Positions 1 through 13,329 are shown, counted from the stretch's first letter. The stretch is DNA of 64,000 nucleotides from Paramacrobiotus metropolitanus (GCF_019649055.1 NW_026570356.1:248001-312000); one strand, 5' to 3'. Numbers and translations are program-made. The notes: a model not told the origin generated them from the letters alone.

Positions 1-3000
1 GTCACGGCTTTTTAAATTGAATTTGTTTACGTTTACGTGTTGGCTGATTTGATATTCCAGTTTTCTTGATGTGGCTTTCAAGTAATTCACAGTGCTGCAC
101 TAATGAGCATTAGCGGGTAACACAGTACAGTACTTTTGATATAATAGTACTACTCGAAAAGCACTTTAAATGCGTTCTGTAAGTTACAGAGCCGGGAGTT
201 CTGTAAAAGTGAATCTACCAATGGTACAGCGCTGAATCTTATAGAGCGCTACAGAGCAACGGGACCGCTGACTCTAAAAGCGCCTAATTACCGTAGTTGA
301 ATTGGTCAACGATTTATTTATTTTTTACAACAATTTTGTGGCCGCTTCCGTTCCGTTTTTCTGGCGCCTTTAACACTTCGTCGACTGGCAGTTTTGAACA
401 ACGAGGTCCATTTTCATGGTGTAAGCCACCAGAAGCACACGATTGGTCGTTAGCTTTTTCTGCCCAATGGTGCCTTTTGTTTTCATTATGTTTGACCAAT
501 TCCATGAAGGGAGAAAACAGAAGAAACGGAGTAAAACAGGTGCGCCAGATTTACTTGTGATGAAAGAGAAGGGAGACAACAGATCAGTGCTATCTCTTTC
601 ATCAGCCCAGCTGACCCGGATCAGCCATATATCTACACCGGCTTGCGGTATGCTCACCTGCGCTGCGTCTTCTCGGCTGTTTCAGTTGTTTTCCATGTAT
701 GCCGTTTTGTCGAGCACGGGAATCATTGGGCAGTCTTCTCAAACTTCCCAATGCTTCCTATTTTTTTGTTGGGCAACGGCACAACATATATCGCTGAAGA
801 TTTACCAGTTACATACGAATGCTGTTTAGTAAGAGGCCTGATTTTCTCGAAACCTTTCATTCACGCAGCAGGACGGTATGGCCTTTTGAATGCTCATGTC
901 CCAAAAGGATGGTGACTCACACCATCTCAGTTCTGGACTTCCGGTAGCACCGAGTAGGTCGAAACCAACAAGATCAGAAACTAGACCCTTTTTCACTCAC
1001 ACAGCCAAAAAGTTTTGTTAAAAAATTGTTTTTTTGAAATTTGTTACTGAATTAATAAGGTCACTTCTGGTGTGAGGAACCGTGCTAGTAGATGAAGTGT
1101 TAAGTTTTGTTAAGTGGAAAAAATCAAACAACTGGCGAAGAAGCGAAAAAGCGGGGCGCGCTGTTGTTCTCCCCGAGGGCAAAATATGGCGTCAAACGCG
1201 CCTGTCCCAAATTTTGTAAATTTTATATGGGAAATTTAATACTTTTTTCCCGCGGGGGGAGGGGGGCCCTCGCGACGGCCCCGCGTACACACTGCCAACG
1301 CCCGTGTTTACCCGTGCACGCAGCCATAATGTACTTTTAATACTTGTACCGTACTTCTATATTAGCTCGGACCTTTGAGCAACCTTCGAGTATTTATTTT
1401 CTTTTCTATCTTCACATATTATATTCGCATATATTGTATACCTCGTGTTTTTCAGTGATGAAACGCCCGTTGGTATTAATGGAAGTGACCCGGTACATGA
1501 CGCCAAATTATTGTGCAGGCACAAAAGCTAACTTTCGTGTTCGGTCTAGAAACATTTCACTTTGTCTTAAGACATTCAGTAGCCAGATAATATGGATACA
1601 TTGGCGCAAAAACCGTTTGGCAGCAAAGCATCCAGTTGCCTGTAAATAATTTTTTGAAGTTCCAGTCTGCATTTTTTATGGTCACGGGTATGAGCTAAGA
1701 AAATTCCTAGCGCTTAGCACCATAGCACTTTCGATTTTTTAGATCCCCGAGAGTGTTTTCAGCTTATCCATATGGCTGAACATTATTGCCCTTGAAGAAG
1801 TTTTCAGTCGTACAGATAAGCTGAAAACACCAGCTTAGCTGTACCTGTACGGCTGTACGTGTTTCAGAAAACTTAGTGACGTCAAAAAAATAAGTCTAAC
1901 GTGCTTGTCATTCAATGCTGTTGTGAAATACGCAAACGATCGTTCGTTTTCAACGAGTCCTGCGTGACCGTTGCAGTGGGACTGTGGGCATGGTTAAAGG
2001 GAAAGTGAATTTTCCCATCTACGTAATATATCAGCTCGAGGTCACACACGCTTCTGCGCTAGGCAGCCACGTAACTCGGTATGGGCGTTATAACATACAA
2101 GTCTGTATAACATACAGAGATAAAAGTTGTTTCAAGGCCACCTCGATCACCGATGACGCAGAGTATTCTGTAGAATTACAATAGAAGAATTAGAATTAAC
2201 AGTTAGACTAAAAATTAATAAAATTAGAATTAGAATTATTAATCAATATTATTATTAATTAGTCTGTAGTAGTAGAATAAACACCCAAAAATTCTCAGTG
2301 CCACCCCTAAATGTTAACCGCATGGCTCGTTATTAACTGACTTATAGATTTCAATTTTCGTACTTCTGAATTGCCCATAAAAAGTTACACCGGAAGCTGC
2401 TAAAGCGAAAAACGAAACGACGCATCGAAGTACTTAATAATTTATTTCACAATAATTTATTTTAAAATTTTTGCTTTTAATTAGTGTAATGCTAGGTCCA
2501 TACTTCAGTTGTAAGAAAAAGTTGTACAACAAATCGTAGTCGTAAAATGGGAACTACGATTTCAACAATCGTAGTCGTAGTTTCCAGGATGTTATAGCAA
2601 TGTTGTTCAATTTTTACTTTCTGCAACACTTCCCGGCCATACTTCAACCGCAACAAAAATCTAAGCCGACCCAGCAGACACGCGATTGGCGGAGATATTC
2701 CCGCTTATTTTTATTAACAAGCGGAAGCAAAATTTTTATTTATTAATATCACACGAAAATGTACAGAAGTACAGCATACCAATCATGGTCGCTATCATAC
2801 CCAAAAAACCAATACAAGTACAGTATATATCCAGATTTATGCAGTTACTATAGGTCGCAGGATATCGAGTTTTCTAAAAATTCCTGGTCCGTATTACGTC
2901 GCGATTTTATGGACGCAGAAGGGCGCACGTTTTTGGCCATTTTATTAAGCGGTTTTAGCGTTCTGTGTATTGTGTATTGTGCAGTGTATTATGCAGTACA

Positions 3001-3116
3001 ATGCAGTTTCTAGTTATGGTAATCAGTTCATAGGTGACAACCATAATGATATCAAGTAATCAATGGGTATTATTGTTTTAAATAAGTATGCATGTAGAGC
3101 TGCACACATATATATA
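1..3116. other. No recognisable gene; intergenic DNA
   Basis: No open frame here resembles a protein family on either strand. Open frames are short, lack a start context and overlap each other in several frames. The stretch holds AT-rich simple sequence near 2180-2275, a short inverted repeat near 1755-1865 and an inverted repeat built on a GTAGTCGTA-type motif near 2535-2585. Confidence 0.6.
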
Positions 3117-3439
3117 CTTCGAATGCTGCCTTATATGGGCTCCCCTTATATTACTCTCCCTTATCTGGGCTCCCGAGCAATATGAGCAACCCTCCACATG
3201 GGCGGTTACGATATTACTCACACCTTCGCAGCTGTTAATTCAGTGTTATGCCTGACTGAAAATTTTAATTTATTTAAAATACTTATTTTGCCAGTACTTA
3301 TTTGAAATTTCGGCATTTTTCAGTTTGTTAATTGGCAAATCCGGTTGAAATTAATGAAAAATATTATTATATAGATAATATATATAAATATAATTCGGAT
3401 GTGAAATTTCGGAATTCCCATATAAGGCAGCATTCGAAG
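3117..3439 (+). mobile_element. MITE, copy 1 (TA target site, terminal inverted repeats)
   Basis: The sequence starts CTTCGAATGCTGCCTTATAT and ends with the reverse complement of that start, and both ends are flanked by TA. It has no coding capacity. A second copy in opposite orientation lies at 4460-4914, and the two share nearly all of their length. TA duplications and a non-coding body suggest a MITE mobilised by a Tc1/mariner-type transposase; that assignment is inference. Confidence 0.75.
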
Positions 3440-3441
3440 TA

Positions 3442-4401
3442 TACACATATGGTAATTCTGACAAAACTGCCCATTGGCCAGTTTGCTACGATTGTTGTAG
3501 AAAGGAAGAAAAGCCCCTACCTCCTGCAAAATCAATCTACAACAAATTTTTCGTCGTGCAACTTTTTTTCTACAACTTTCGCGTCCATACTTTCGAGAAT
3601 TACAACAAAAATTGCTACAACAAAAGTGGCTCGCGTACATACTTTTTCTACGATTGTTGCAAGATTTCTATTGTTTTCCGAATTACAACTGAGGTATGGA
3701 CCTAGCATAAAGCTGCGCACGCGAATTGTTATGTCACTTAAGTCTATTGACCGATTTCCTAATAAACATCTTTCACAATTGTCCGAGCTTGGCGTAGCAT
3801 GGCTGGCTACCTGGCTTTATACTTGCTTCATCATTAATTAAACAGGAGAATAAATAAATTTAATTATGGTACAAAGAAAAAACACTTCTAAGCGTTCATA
3901 AGCCATCAGTACTCATTATGCCAACCGCCGAAGGCGGGTACCCCTTTGTGAAACCAACACATAATAATAATATCTGGATTCTGGAAGTATTCGGAACTAT
4001 TTAAGCTCCGTGTATTTTGACACTTGGTGCTGAGTTTACAGTATAAGCTACGGCAGTTGGTTTACGGCAGTTGTCCTGGAAATACTTACATCCAAATGAT
4101 CCACCGACAGCACGTCACTACGTGCACTGCTCTAACTTAGTGAATTGGTAAAGTACGCGTATTCTGAGACGTGGTTTGCTTCAACGGCACTTTGGCAGTT
4201 GTAGCGCAGGCAAATTTCGCGACGGCAATCTTTCATATGGTCAAATAACCGGCATAATTCTCATCCAGCAGAATTTTCGGATTGCCAAAAAGGCAGACAC
4301 GGAATTCATAAAAGTTGAGTGGTTGCATAAACTAATGGAAAGTTAAGTAGCCGCGCGCAGGTGGGGCTGCTGATGCAACTGACCAGGGCCATGCATCACC
4401 T
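3442..4401. other. No recognisable gene
   Basis: AT-rich sequence with repeated TACAACAAAAATT-like words around 3480-3660. The longest open frame (3332-3841) runs through the MITE end and this low-complexity stretch and does not look like a protein. Confidence 0.5.
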
Positions 4402-5528
4402 GCTCCCGGCTCCGGAAAAATTCTTTTTTTGCAGGAAGACAGGGTAAACCTTTGGTGTACTTCGAATGTTGCCTTATATGGGCTCCCCTTATATTACTCT
4501 CCCTTATCTGGGCTCCCGGCTAGTTAGCAATACCCGTCAAATTAAATTTGTCGGATTTATAGCAGAACCCTTCTCTACTTCTTTCAACCGGATTTACAAG
4601 TGAGCACGCCAAAGAATTCCGAAATTTCACATCCGAATTATATTTATATATATTATCAATATAATAATATTTTTCATTAATTTCAACCGGATTTGCCAAT
4701 TAACAAAATGAAAAATGCCGAAACTTCAAATAAGTACTGGCAAAATAAGTATTTTAAATAAATCAAAATTTTCAGTCATGCATAACACTGAATTAACAGC
4801 TGCGAAGGTGTGAGTAATATCGTAACCGCCCATGTGGAGGGTTGCTCATATTGCTCGGGAGCCCAGATAAGGGAGAGTAATATAAGGGGAGCCCATATAA
4901 GGCAGCATTCGAAGTACTTAAAAAATATTTTCATCGGCAATTAATGGTTATGTACGCGTGGCTAAACTTTATTCCAATGGCATTAATACATGCAGCAGTA
5001 TGTATCGGGAGTAAGTACCGTAACAGGTTAGCGTACAATGTCAGAGGTTGGTAAGAAATACGTGTTATCAGTAGTACGATCCTAGTTAATTTCATTAAAA
5101 ATTACTGATGTTAATAATCAATAAAAATTAGAAAATTGTGAAGCTAGCGGGTAGCGATAACGCGTAGTCTATTAATTTGTGCCAACGCGTCTGTGATACT
5201 CTATTGCGGGACGTTTCTCCATTTCCCATGTGCATGCTAATACTGTATATACAGTACGAGTAATTCTTCTCGGTGATTTACTTAACAGTAGTAAGTTTTA
5301 CAACAATTATCAAAAAGATCTGACTACTGATTACACGAATTTGTGAAAACTTCTGGCATTGTACGGTACACTTTTACGGTATTCCCTTACTAAGTAGTAC
5401 TGGATGCGTTACCGTTGGAATTCTAGTTTGGCCACGCCCACTCAACCATGGCCGATGAAAATATTTTTTAAGTGTACCCAAGGGTTGCTTTGTCTTTCTG
5501 CAAAAGATGAAATTTTTCGGAGCCTGGA
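4402..5528. mobile_element. Foldback (palindromic) element, split by a nested MITE
   Basis: The left arm (GCTCCCGGCTCCGG, then a purine tract and a TATTTTCATCGGC block) is the reverse complement of the right arm, which ends in AAATTTTTCGGAGCC near 5528. The same long-armed palindrome recurs at about 52431-53031, and one arm of it recurs at 54930-55217. The left arm here is interrupted by the MITE at 4460-4914, so that MITE is the younger insertion. No coding sequence. Confidence 0.65.
4460..4914 (-). mobile_element. MITE, copy 2, nested inside the foldback element
   Basis: Same family as 3117-3439 but inverted and longer (455 against 323 bp), because both ends keep the extended terminal block GGGCTCCCCTTATATTACTC. 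It is flanked by TA on both sides (4458-4459 and 4915-4916). Foldback-element sequence resumes directly after it. Confidence 0.75.
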
Positions 5529-7220
5529 GTAGCGAAAGTTTCGGTTCGGTGATAATGTGGAAAGGATCGTTTATATGGGGAACTACCTACTACCTAGTGA
5601 AGCATTCCGATGTTGGCTGGCACCAAAATTAACTTACTATTATTAACCCTATTACTGTAAATAATATCATTAAATTTCCTATTTTTTAATGGTTTTATTT
5701 TGTATTTGCAAATACCTAAACGAAGTACTCGTTCAAACCTCTTAGAATTGTCTTTTTTATATTAAGTCTTAGTATTTAAAGATCTTAGGTAATGCAGCTT
5801 TATTCACATAATAATTTGATTTTCCCAGTGATTTTTACAATAATGTTTTTCTCTGGCGGCGGGTTAAGTACATCAGGCTTTCCAGCCGACAATAGGACGA
5901 TTCGGTAAATGGGGATTTGACTTGGTATGTAGCACCAAATTCGTGTACTTACATCCGCCGGAACTTTCGGTGTCGCGCGACAGCAAAAGTTCCCGTGGAT
6001 GTACACGAATTTGGTGCTATCACTGCTATCATAGCAGTGCTATGTACGGTGTACCGGGCCAATCCCTTAAGGACAGCTTAAACGTTTCGGGTGATAAAAT
6101 ACAAGCTGAGCACGGATGAATATCGGCTTATTGCGACTATCTCAGATTTTTTTATCAGAATAATGCAATATGTTGCAACATGGTTAGAACACAAGCTGTC
6201 TCCCTGGAAATTTGCAAATTAGTAAGCACACGAGCGTGAACCCGCCCATGTTAGTCCAATGGCATCCATGGTAACAAGCTTTTGAGTGACCACTGGACTT
6301 GAGGTTCTGCAAACTGGCAACGACGATTGGTCTTAGAACACCCGCGTGATCGGGAGGTTTCTGAAGCATTTTAAAGCAGGAAAATTGAATGAGTAGAAGC
6401 TGAGATCACCGGCGCCAAAGGAGAGGGGCCGAAATCCTGGCGCAGATAGTTAGTATTCATGTAACTATGTACGATAATAATCAAAGTAGATCACTATAAT
6501 AAACAGGATGCAAAAAGGTTTGCCTATAAGAAACAAGGGTTTTAGGGGGTGCCTATGACAGTTTCCTTTTTTTAATTGTGTTTAATTATATAAATTAAAA
6601 AAAGTAGCACCATATTGCAGGCTTAAAATTTTTACTTACTACTTAGGTGACGGACGTTACCGATGTGACCGTGATGCGATGTGATGTGATTTGATGTCGT
6701 GATCTTTCAGTGTGTGTGCATCCTCCTTTTTCTACATGCATAAATGTACCTCCATCTCTCGCAGTGACGTAGTCGGTGTCGGTATCAGCTTCATATTATA
6801 GCTAAAGGCGGATGATATGCTCAGAACTTTCGCGCATTCATCAATCACTGTTTACATTAATAACATTATTTTTTGAATTTTTGTCTCCTGTAACTCCCCA
6901 AACGAATGTTTCGCGGCCGAACGATTTTTCACCTGAATTTCGTACAAATCATTTGACTACGCAAAAGCGTGTTTGGTGGTGCGCAGAAGCAGAAGCTCTC
7001 GTTTAAGTCCTCGGGCTACAGTACGGACGTTTCTGTGCAGTTCCCGTTGATACATATCTAATGAGGAAGCGGGTTTATCAACACACATAAATTAGACGGC
7101 TACAAAATGCCATTGCTAAACCCTGGCTTCCATTCAAAAAATTTCTATAGACCTTTGGTCGATAATTTGAACTTTACTGAACTTTCACGTGATCACTCAA
7201 TCTTCCTTGACAGGACTGGC
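5529..7220. other. No gene; contains one hairpin
   Basis: An inverted repeat at about 5930-6022 has arms containing AGCACCAAATTCGTGTAC and its reverse complement, around a short core. Part of this block, followed by a GTGTACCGG word, recurs degenerately near 10125-10203. Nothing else is recognisable. Confidence 0.45.
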
Positions 7221-7475
7221 AGTGGCAGTACTTTACATGAAATACTGACTTTTCATCGATTCACAGATTCACGGCATCTGGGAAGTAAATAGTTCTGGCA
7301 GTACTTTACATAAAGTACTGACTTTTCACCAGTTCACGGAATTAGGTATATGTGGATGGATGCACACTGTGCAGTACTTCACACAAAGTACTGACTTTTC
7401 ACCAATTCACGGAATTAGGTATATGTGGATGGATGCACACTGTGCAGTACTTTGCCCAAAGTGTTGAATTTTAAA
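7221..7475 (+). repeat. Short tandem repeat, 73-bp unit
   Basis: Two nearly identical 73-bp units (7298-7370 and 7371-7443) each begin GCAGTACTT and contain the word AGTACTGACTTTTCACCA. A diverged unit precedes them (7221-7297) and a broken one follows (7444-7475). Confidence 0.85.
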
Positions 7476-8989
7476 CACGAATTGACGGCATACGGGATTG
7501 CTCTTAACACAAGAGCACTTAAAATAGATGCTGCACTGAACAACGTGCGGCGTACGTGTACCAAAACTCGTAAGTGCACTGAAAACTGATTTTGTACGAC
7601 TTATTCAAGTGCAGATTTTGGCGTACAGAGTTTTCATCAAAATGAAAAACTCCTGCGCATAGCGTTGACCTATATTTCTCTAATTATTGTTTGGTTCGAT
7701 ACCGGGTATGAGGACCACGGTATAATTATTCAGATATTTGCAGGTAAAGGCAATCAATAGTTATTAAATAATTTTAGACATTTTATGCAATTATTCACTG
7801 GTTTCGTGTAATAATTTGCCAACGGTTCAATGGCAGTTATCAACCGTGTCGATTGCGCGCTGAATTGCTTCAATACACCGTAGCGCCGATGGTCCCATAA
7901 TCAGATATTTGAACTTAGACTTTGGTGGGCAAGGTTCGTGGCCGTGACCCATTTCTAATGCCGGTTGGTACAACATACAACGTAATCTGCATAAACACTT
8001 CGTTTTTCACTAATTTTAATATGCTGGTTTCTCACGACTCTGATAGCAAATATTGTTGTTAATTGAACACCGGCGTACTCAGCGGGAACGGTAAGGAACG
8101 GCGGGAATCTGATTTCGATTTCTTGATTTGCAAGCATTTGCAGTTAATACGTCCTCATTCGTGAACAAAATTTTGATGTACAAATGTGCTGAACTAAAAA
8201 ACGGAACTATAAAGCTAGTGGAGACGGTTGGAAACGGTATAGCAACTTGCGCTGGCCTGACACGGGCGAAAGAACTTTTTATACAGCGAATATCTATCCA
8301 AATGCAACGGGGAAGCGCGATCTGTGTAATGGGTACGATCCTCGATCAGGATAGCATAGAGGAAGTGTTTCTGTTAAAAACGCTGTTTTGTTTTGGTACT
8401 TGGTTTGTACTCCCACTATGATACTTAATAAAGGTTCTTAAACAATGTACTGAATAGGATGTACATTTTGAAGTTCCACATACTCAATAGAAATTGTTTG
8501 GCCACACCCCTCAGGCATAAAGCCGCTACAGTATTATATTTTTCCATAAATATTGGTTTCTGAATCTGGATTCGGCTCGTAAAATGCAAGGTATCGAACA
8601 GTTAGTTAATTATCGAAAGTAGCACTTAATTTAAGGCATTATTATGCAGTAAATTGTTGGTTTGATCATGATGTAATAATGGACCAGTGGCTGCAGTTAG
8701 GCCACTGAGGAGAGCGCTTCGTTGTATTATAACGCCGAAGGCCGCATAATCAGTTTGCCAACTGCACTTCGAGTTTTTGCGCAAGGTTCGGGCTGTGAAC
8801 CTGTTTTCCGACAGCGCTTGGTATAGTTTAAGAGGAAGGTTATCTCCCGACTTTAACTATACAGTCCGCTATTGCGACTGTTTACTCGTGTGGTGTCTGC
8901 GCTTGCACTGGCGCCATTGAAATTTGATGGCCATTGTAAACTTTATCAGCTTTAAATCTTTCAATTGTCCTTCTAATCAGCGCTCGGAC
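7476..8989. other. Two degenerate copies of a dispersed repeat (repeat B); no gene
   Basis: Stretches at about 7790-7970 and 8640-8830 share a block running from a TGCAGT/TGCAAT word through CGCCGA..GG..CATAATCAG to a GTTCGTGGCC/GTTCGGGCTG word. The same block occurs at 39160-39430 and, inverted, at 54700-54890. The 97-codon open frame 8128-8421 matches nothing I recognise and is not called a gene. Confidence 0.45.
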
Positions 8990-9960
8990 TTCGAGCTTTT
9001 CATTTATTCGCTTGTCGCTTGTCTGCGTTGCCGCAAGTATAAATCAGCAGAAGCAATCATTAAACCGAACGTCTTTGCGAGCCAGACTGCTGCACACTTC
9101 GGCAGCACCAGTACACCACATTTCATGTTTTGCAGTAAATCAAGACAGTGGAAAATAATTACTACGCTTGCTCTTTCAGTAACAAAATCATCCTGCTGAA
9201 ACAAGCGCTCGGACATGATGCACTGTTGGCCGTATGTCGGAGATGCCGGTTCCCCTGTTGGTTTGCACTGTATACTAGGGGGGTGCCACTATCTCCGACG
9301 TATGTGACGACAGCAACGAGACCAGATGCAGCAATTTGGCCATTTTTTCACAGAGAATTCAGTTTCTGAGGATACTTTAAATTTTCTTAAATTTCAGTCA
9401 GTTCAAACCTACCCTACTGTTTAAGCCGGTCATCGAAACCGGTTCACGGGTTTGCGATTTTTTTCATATATATTTTTTAAATTTTTTTATGGAAAAGTTT
9501 TGATGTTATGTGTAGTTTATGCTTATCAGATGTTTATCATCATAATCTTTTAAGTTTTCAAACCAATTAGAAACTCAGCCTTGAAGAGAAATTAATATGC
9601 CAAAAACAGGTTGTAGTTAGAGTGACCAAATACTGTACATATCAGAAATTTCGAAATATTTTATATACGAATGACGACATTGCGGTAAATAAAACGTCAG
9701 GTTGTCGGATGCAGTTTGCATAATATTATAAGATTTATAGGTAATTTCAACAAAATCCTGCAAATGGTAAACAGACCACGATAACCGATACTGTACTGTC
9801 CATAATTTACTCGTACAAGATGTTCTAGCTAAAACACGGAGTTTCAGTGGATGTTTTCGTATTTGAATGATTTCATTATTAAATTACGGATATGTAGCAC
9901 ACAAAGTTAACGAAATCCCATGGCGACGGTATACGTCGAGCAACAGACATAACTCAAAGG
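8990..9960 (+). repeat. Dispersed repeat A, copy without the giant insertion
   Basis: This resembles 12500-13329 joined to 37736-37960, which are the two flanks of the giant LTR element. The line-up crosses the insertion point at about 9780-9800 (GATAACCGATACTG here; GATAACCAG before and CCAGTATATATCAG after the element). Other copies lie at 50710-51140 (same strand) and 53560-54030 (inverted). A conserved imperfect hairpin with GTCGGAGAT/ATCTCCGAC arms lies near 9236-9300. No coding capacity. Confidence 0.75.
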
Positions 9961-10203
9961 TCATAAGCAAAGGCGCTTTCTCAGGGTCACAGACTCCCGT
10001 GGGCACGGTTATCGTTGCACGTTGTCAAATCGCAGCGGTGCACCATAAATTTTTTTATCAGATTCAGCGGCGTCTTTCGCGAATATTGTAGAAATGTGCA
10101 GTCAGTCTTGGACGAATTCAAGTTAAGAGGAGTGCGCCGATACCCGGTACATGTACGCGAATTTGATACCGTGTACCGGCACACGTCCCTTAACTGCAAT
10201 ATA

Positions 10204-11314
10204 CAGCTTAGGACAAAATGGTCGCATACCCACCCAAAATTTGTAAAGAAAAACCAAACAGAGAACGACAGAAAAACAACCAATGCGCACAAATAAATCT
10301 CCATAGACTCGTATAGTAGCTCTACCACCGCAACTGGTGCAAATCACAGTATCACATATCAGACTTGCTGCGTGCCCCGCCATTATAGAGGCACGCGTTT
10401 AGACGATTTTTCAGAGAATTAATCAAACTTTTGCAATATTCTGGAGTACACACTTCTTCCCAAGCATCTTCTATCAAAGGTTCTAATTCTCGTAAGTTTT
10501 TCGGGAATTTCTGCGCCATGACGTCTTTCATTTGCCCCCAGAGATTTTCGATCGGATTCTAGTCAGGCGATCTTGCTGGCCACGGCATCACGTTGATGTC
10601 TTCCGTCTCGAAGAACTTTTCATGGCTGCGGAGGTGTGACACGGTGCATTATCCTGCTGGTAAGTGAGATCGCGACCGTTTGCGTCCAGGTAAGGAAGGA
10701 GTTGGTCGAACAACACCTCCTCATACTTTTCGGAATTCATTATCCCCTGGAATCGCACCAACGCAACTCGGCCTGCTGCGCAGATCGCACCCCACACTGC
10801 AATTCCTCCCTTATTTTGGCGTGACTGTTTGATTTGGAGGTTTATGGCTGTTTGGTCTTCTTCGGCTGTTGTTTTTCTCGGTCTTCCTTTCTTATTTTTC
10901 ACCTTGCGTTCACCCGTTTCTTCATCGTACTGATGCAGCACCCTGATCACCCAGCTTTGCGATTTTCGGACATATTTGCTGACTTTCGTTCAACCGCGTT
11001 CTTTATCGTACAAGGTAAAAACAGTTTTGACTAAATCTGCATCAATATAATTATCTGCCGCGAGCCATTCTTCCGCAATATTTTACGGAACGAGTGAAAT
11101 GAACAAAAAGAAAACAAAGCAGAAACGAAAGTTGAAAGTTAAATGAAATCAACAATATATTATATTAATTTGCTTGAGCCGACGGTCAGTCGACAGCCGG
11201 AAGTAGTTTTGAACAGAGCACGGCCAGTTGCGCACTGCGTACTTTTGAACAGCGAATGGCCGTTTACGCATTATTTTGGGTTATGGGCCTATGCGACCAT
11301 TTTGTCCTAAGCTG
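10204..11314 (-). mobile_element. Tc1/mariner-type element, internally deleted
   Basis: A 25-bp terminal inverted repeat (left copy 10204-10228, beginning CAGCTTAGGACAAAATGG) matches the reverse complement of 11290-11314, and TA flanks both ends (10202-10203 and 11315-11316). At 1111 bp it is shorter than a full Tc1 element, and its transposase on the minus strand is defective (separate entry). Confidence 0.9.
10380..11010 (-). pseudogene. Tc1-type transposase pseudogene
   Basis: On the minus strand one can read a helix-turn-helix remnant (KSQSWV), the linker motif KKGRPRKTT, and the second catalytic block ending QQDNAPCHTS. After a frame change near 10600 comes the third block SPD-stop-NPIENLWG, where a TAG replaces the usual leucine. 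The stretch between the linker and GGIAVWGAI is far too short: the region that carries the first catalytic Asp in Tc1 transposases is missing. An upstream in-frame stop near 10990, the frameshift, the stop and the deletion make it non-functional. The family call rests on these motifs and the terminal repeats. Confidence 0.9.
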
Positions 11315-11316
11315 TA

Positions 11317-12499
11317 GTCTGCATATGTTCAAACACTTCTATATAAATCGCATGCCAATCGCCTGCACATTAGTGATTGGTTTGCATCCAAAACCTGTCA
11401 ACTGCAAGCGTACTTAGCCTTTCTTCGCGATTTCCTGTGGTATGGAATACTTCTGAGTTAGTATAAATTATTTGATATGCTATTTATCTGGCATATGCAT
11501 GTAACATTTTTAATTAAATGCAGAGGATAGATACCAAAAAGTGCAATAAAAATTAAAAAGTGTACAATCTGCTCAACGAAACCAATTAAATAACGCAATG
11601 GCTCCTCGTCCATAGTCCCGGGCGAACATCCACCGCCTATTTAAATAAATCACAATCGGGTCAATGAAACTGCTGTATGCACTACTATAAGTGTAAATAT
11701 GCTGATAGCCCGATCCACCACAGGGTTAAAAATTTCTTATTGCGCAAACGTAATGTTAGCCTACAAACTCTTCCGTGTGTTAAAATAAAATAAAAATACG
11801 TCAGCGTTTCGGGGGAGAAAAATGTTTATATTTTCTTAAAAAAACATTGTTTATATTTTTTTCCAAAATGGCAACAGCGGCGATAATAGTGGTATTCCGT
11901 GGCACAGTCCACAAACCACTGACAAAACATATACACCTGAAGTTTACACGGACGAAATTTGCGATACTTTACTATTTCAGATTGCACGGTTTGTGTTCCA
12001 TTCGGCTACGGTTCCATATGGAACCCGTCACCGCACGACGCTAGGTTAGAGCTGCTAACGTCGCGAACGGACGTAAAACAACCCGGAACCGAACGTAAAA
12101 ATTATCCGCCTTACGCGGATGCTTGCAACGGCTCAGATACATGAGTGAATGGCAGGCCAGTGTATGCTGCCCGTGGACCTTTTTTGAGCATTCAGACCGC
12201 CGACCGTTGGCAGGGTGGTCACGTCCTCGCGCGCACTCGACTCGACTAATTTTTTCGTTGCTGTACGTGACCAAAGTGTAACAGCACAAAGTTCTGAAGC
12301 AGTTTTCATTCTGCTAACGTACTGCTTATCTGGCGCCGTGCGATTCTGTGTACGGAGCTTCTACCGTATGCAATCCGGAATAGGCTACCGGCTGGTACGG
12401 CAAACGAACCTCCCAACCTTACTCTTACTCAATACATTCAACGAGCCTTCGTTTCCTATCGGGCGCAAAGATCAGTTGATTGTCTTCTGGCGATTTTTT
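11317..12499. other. No recognisable gene
   Basis: Only short overlapping open frames are present. No terminal repeats, splice-framed exons or protein motifs were found. Confidence 0.45.
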
Positions 12500-13329
12500 G
12501 TCCCATGCTTTCATTCGCTTGCCGGTTGTCTGAGTTGCCATTAGTATAATTCAGCAGAAATACTTTGTAGTCATTAAACCGCGCTTCCTGCCAGGCAGAG
12601 TATCTGTACTTCACGGTTCAGCAACATCAGTACGCCGCATTTCGTGTTCTGCAGTATGTTATGTGTAAAATATTTACTGCGCTTGCTCTAACCATAGCAA
12701 AAAAGAATCCTGCTGCAACAAGCGCTGGGATATGATGCAGTGTTGACCCTATGTCGGAGATGCCGGGTCCCCTATTGGTTTGCACAATCTACCAACGGGG
12801 CCCCCACGTCTCCGATGTGTGACGACAGCAACGAGGCCAGATGGACGTATCGGACAAAAATGCAGTAACTGTTTAAATTTGGCCGCTGTTTGTCAGAGCC
12901 ATCGATTTCTGAGGACACTTTAAATTTTCTCATATTTCACAGTTCACTCCTGTTGCTTAAACCGGTCATCGAAACCGGTTCACGTTTTTTGTGATCTGTT
13001 TCATATTTTTTCAAATTTTTTTAATGAAAATGTACTTAGGTTCTGTGTAGATATGCTTAGATGTTTATCATCGTTATCTTTTTAACTTTCAACCAATTAT
13101 TTTTTTCCTAAAGCTTCGCATTGATGAGGTATTAATGTAAAAAATGAATTGGTTGTAGTCAGTGCGGCCACAAGCCGCCAAATGCCTATCAGAAATTGCA
13201 AAATACCTTCGACCCGAATGATGGCATTTCGGCCGATAAAACGGCAGGTTGTCGGATACAATTTGCATGATAGATTAATATGTAATTTCAACAACATCCT
13301 GGACATGGTAAATAGATCGCGATAACCAG
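12500..13329 (+). repeat. Dispersed repeat A, left part of the copy split by the giant LTR element
   Basis: Aligns by eye with 8990-9780, including the GTCGGAGATGCCGG hairpin block and the AAACCGGTCATCGAAACCGG word. It stops at CCAG (13326-13329), which is repeated at 37736-37739 where the repeat resumes. Confidence 0.75.

Noticed and set aside
2759-3013. 84-codon ORF with a hydrophobic C-terminus
   Set aside because: No recognisable motif, AT-rich low-complexity surroundings, no splice or promoter context.
8128-8421. 97-codon ORF with protein-like composition
   Set aside because: No family recognised, no convincing start or splice context; lies between degenerate repeats.
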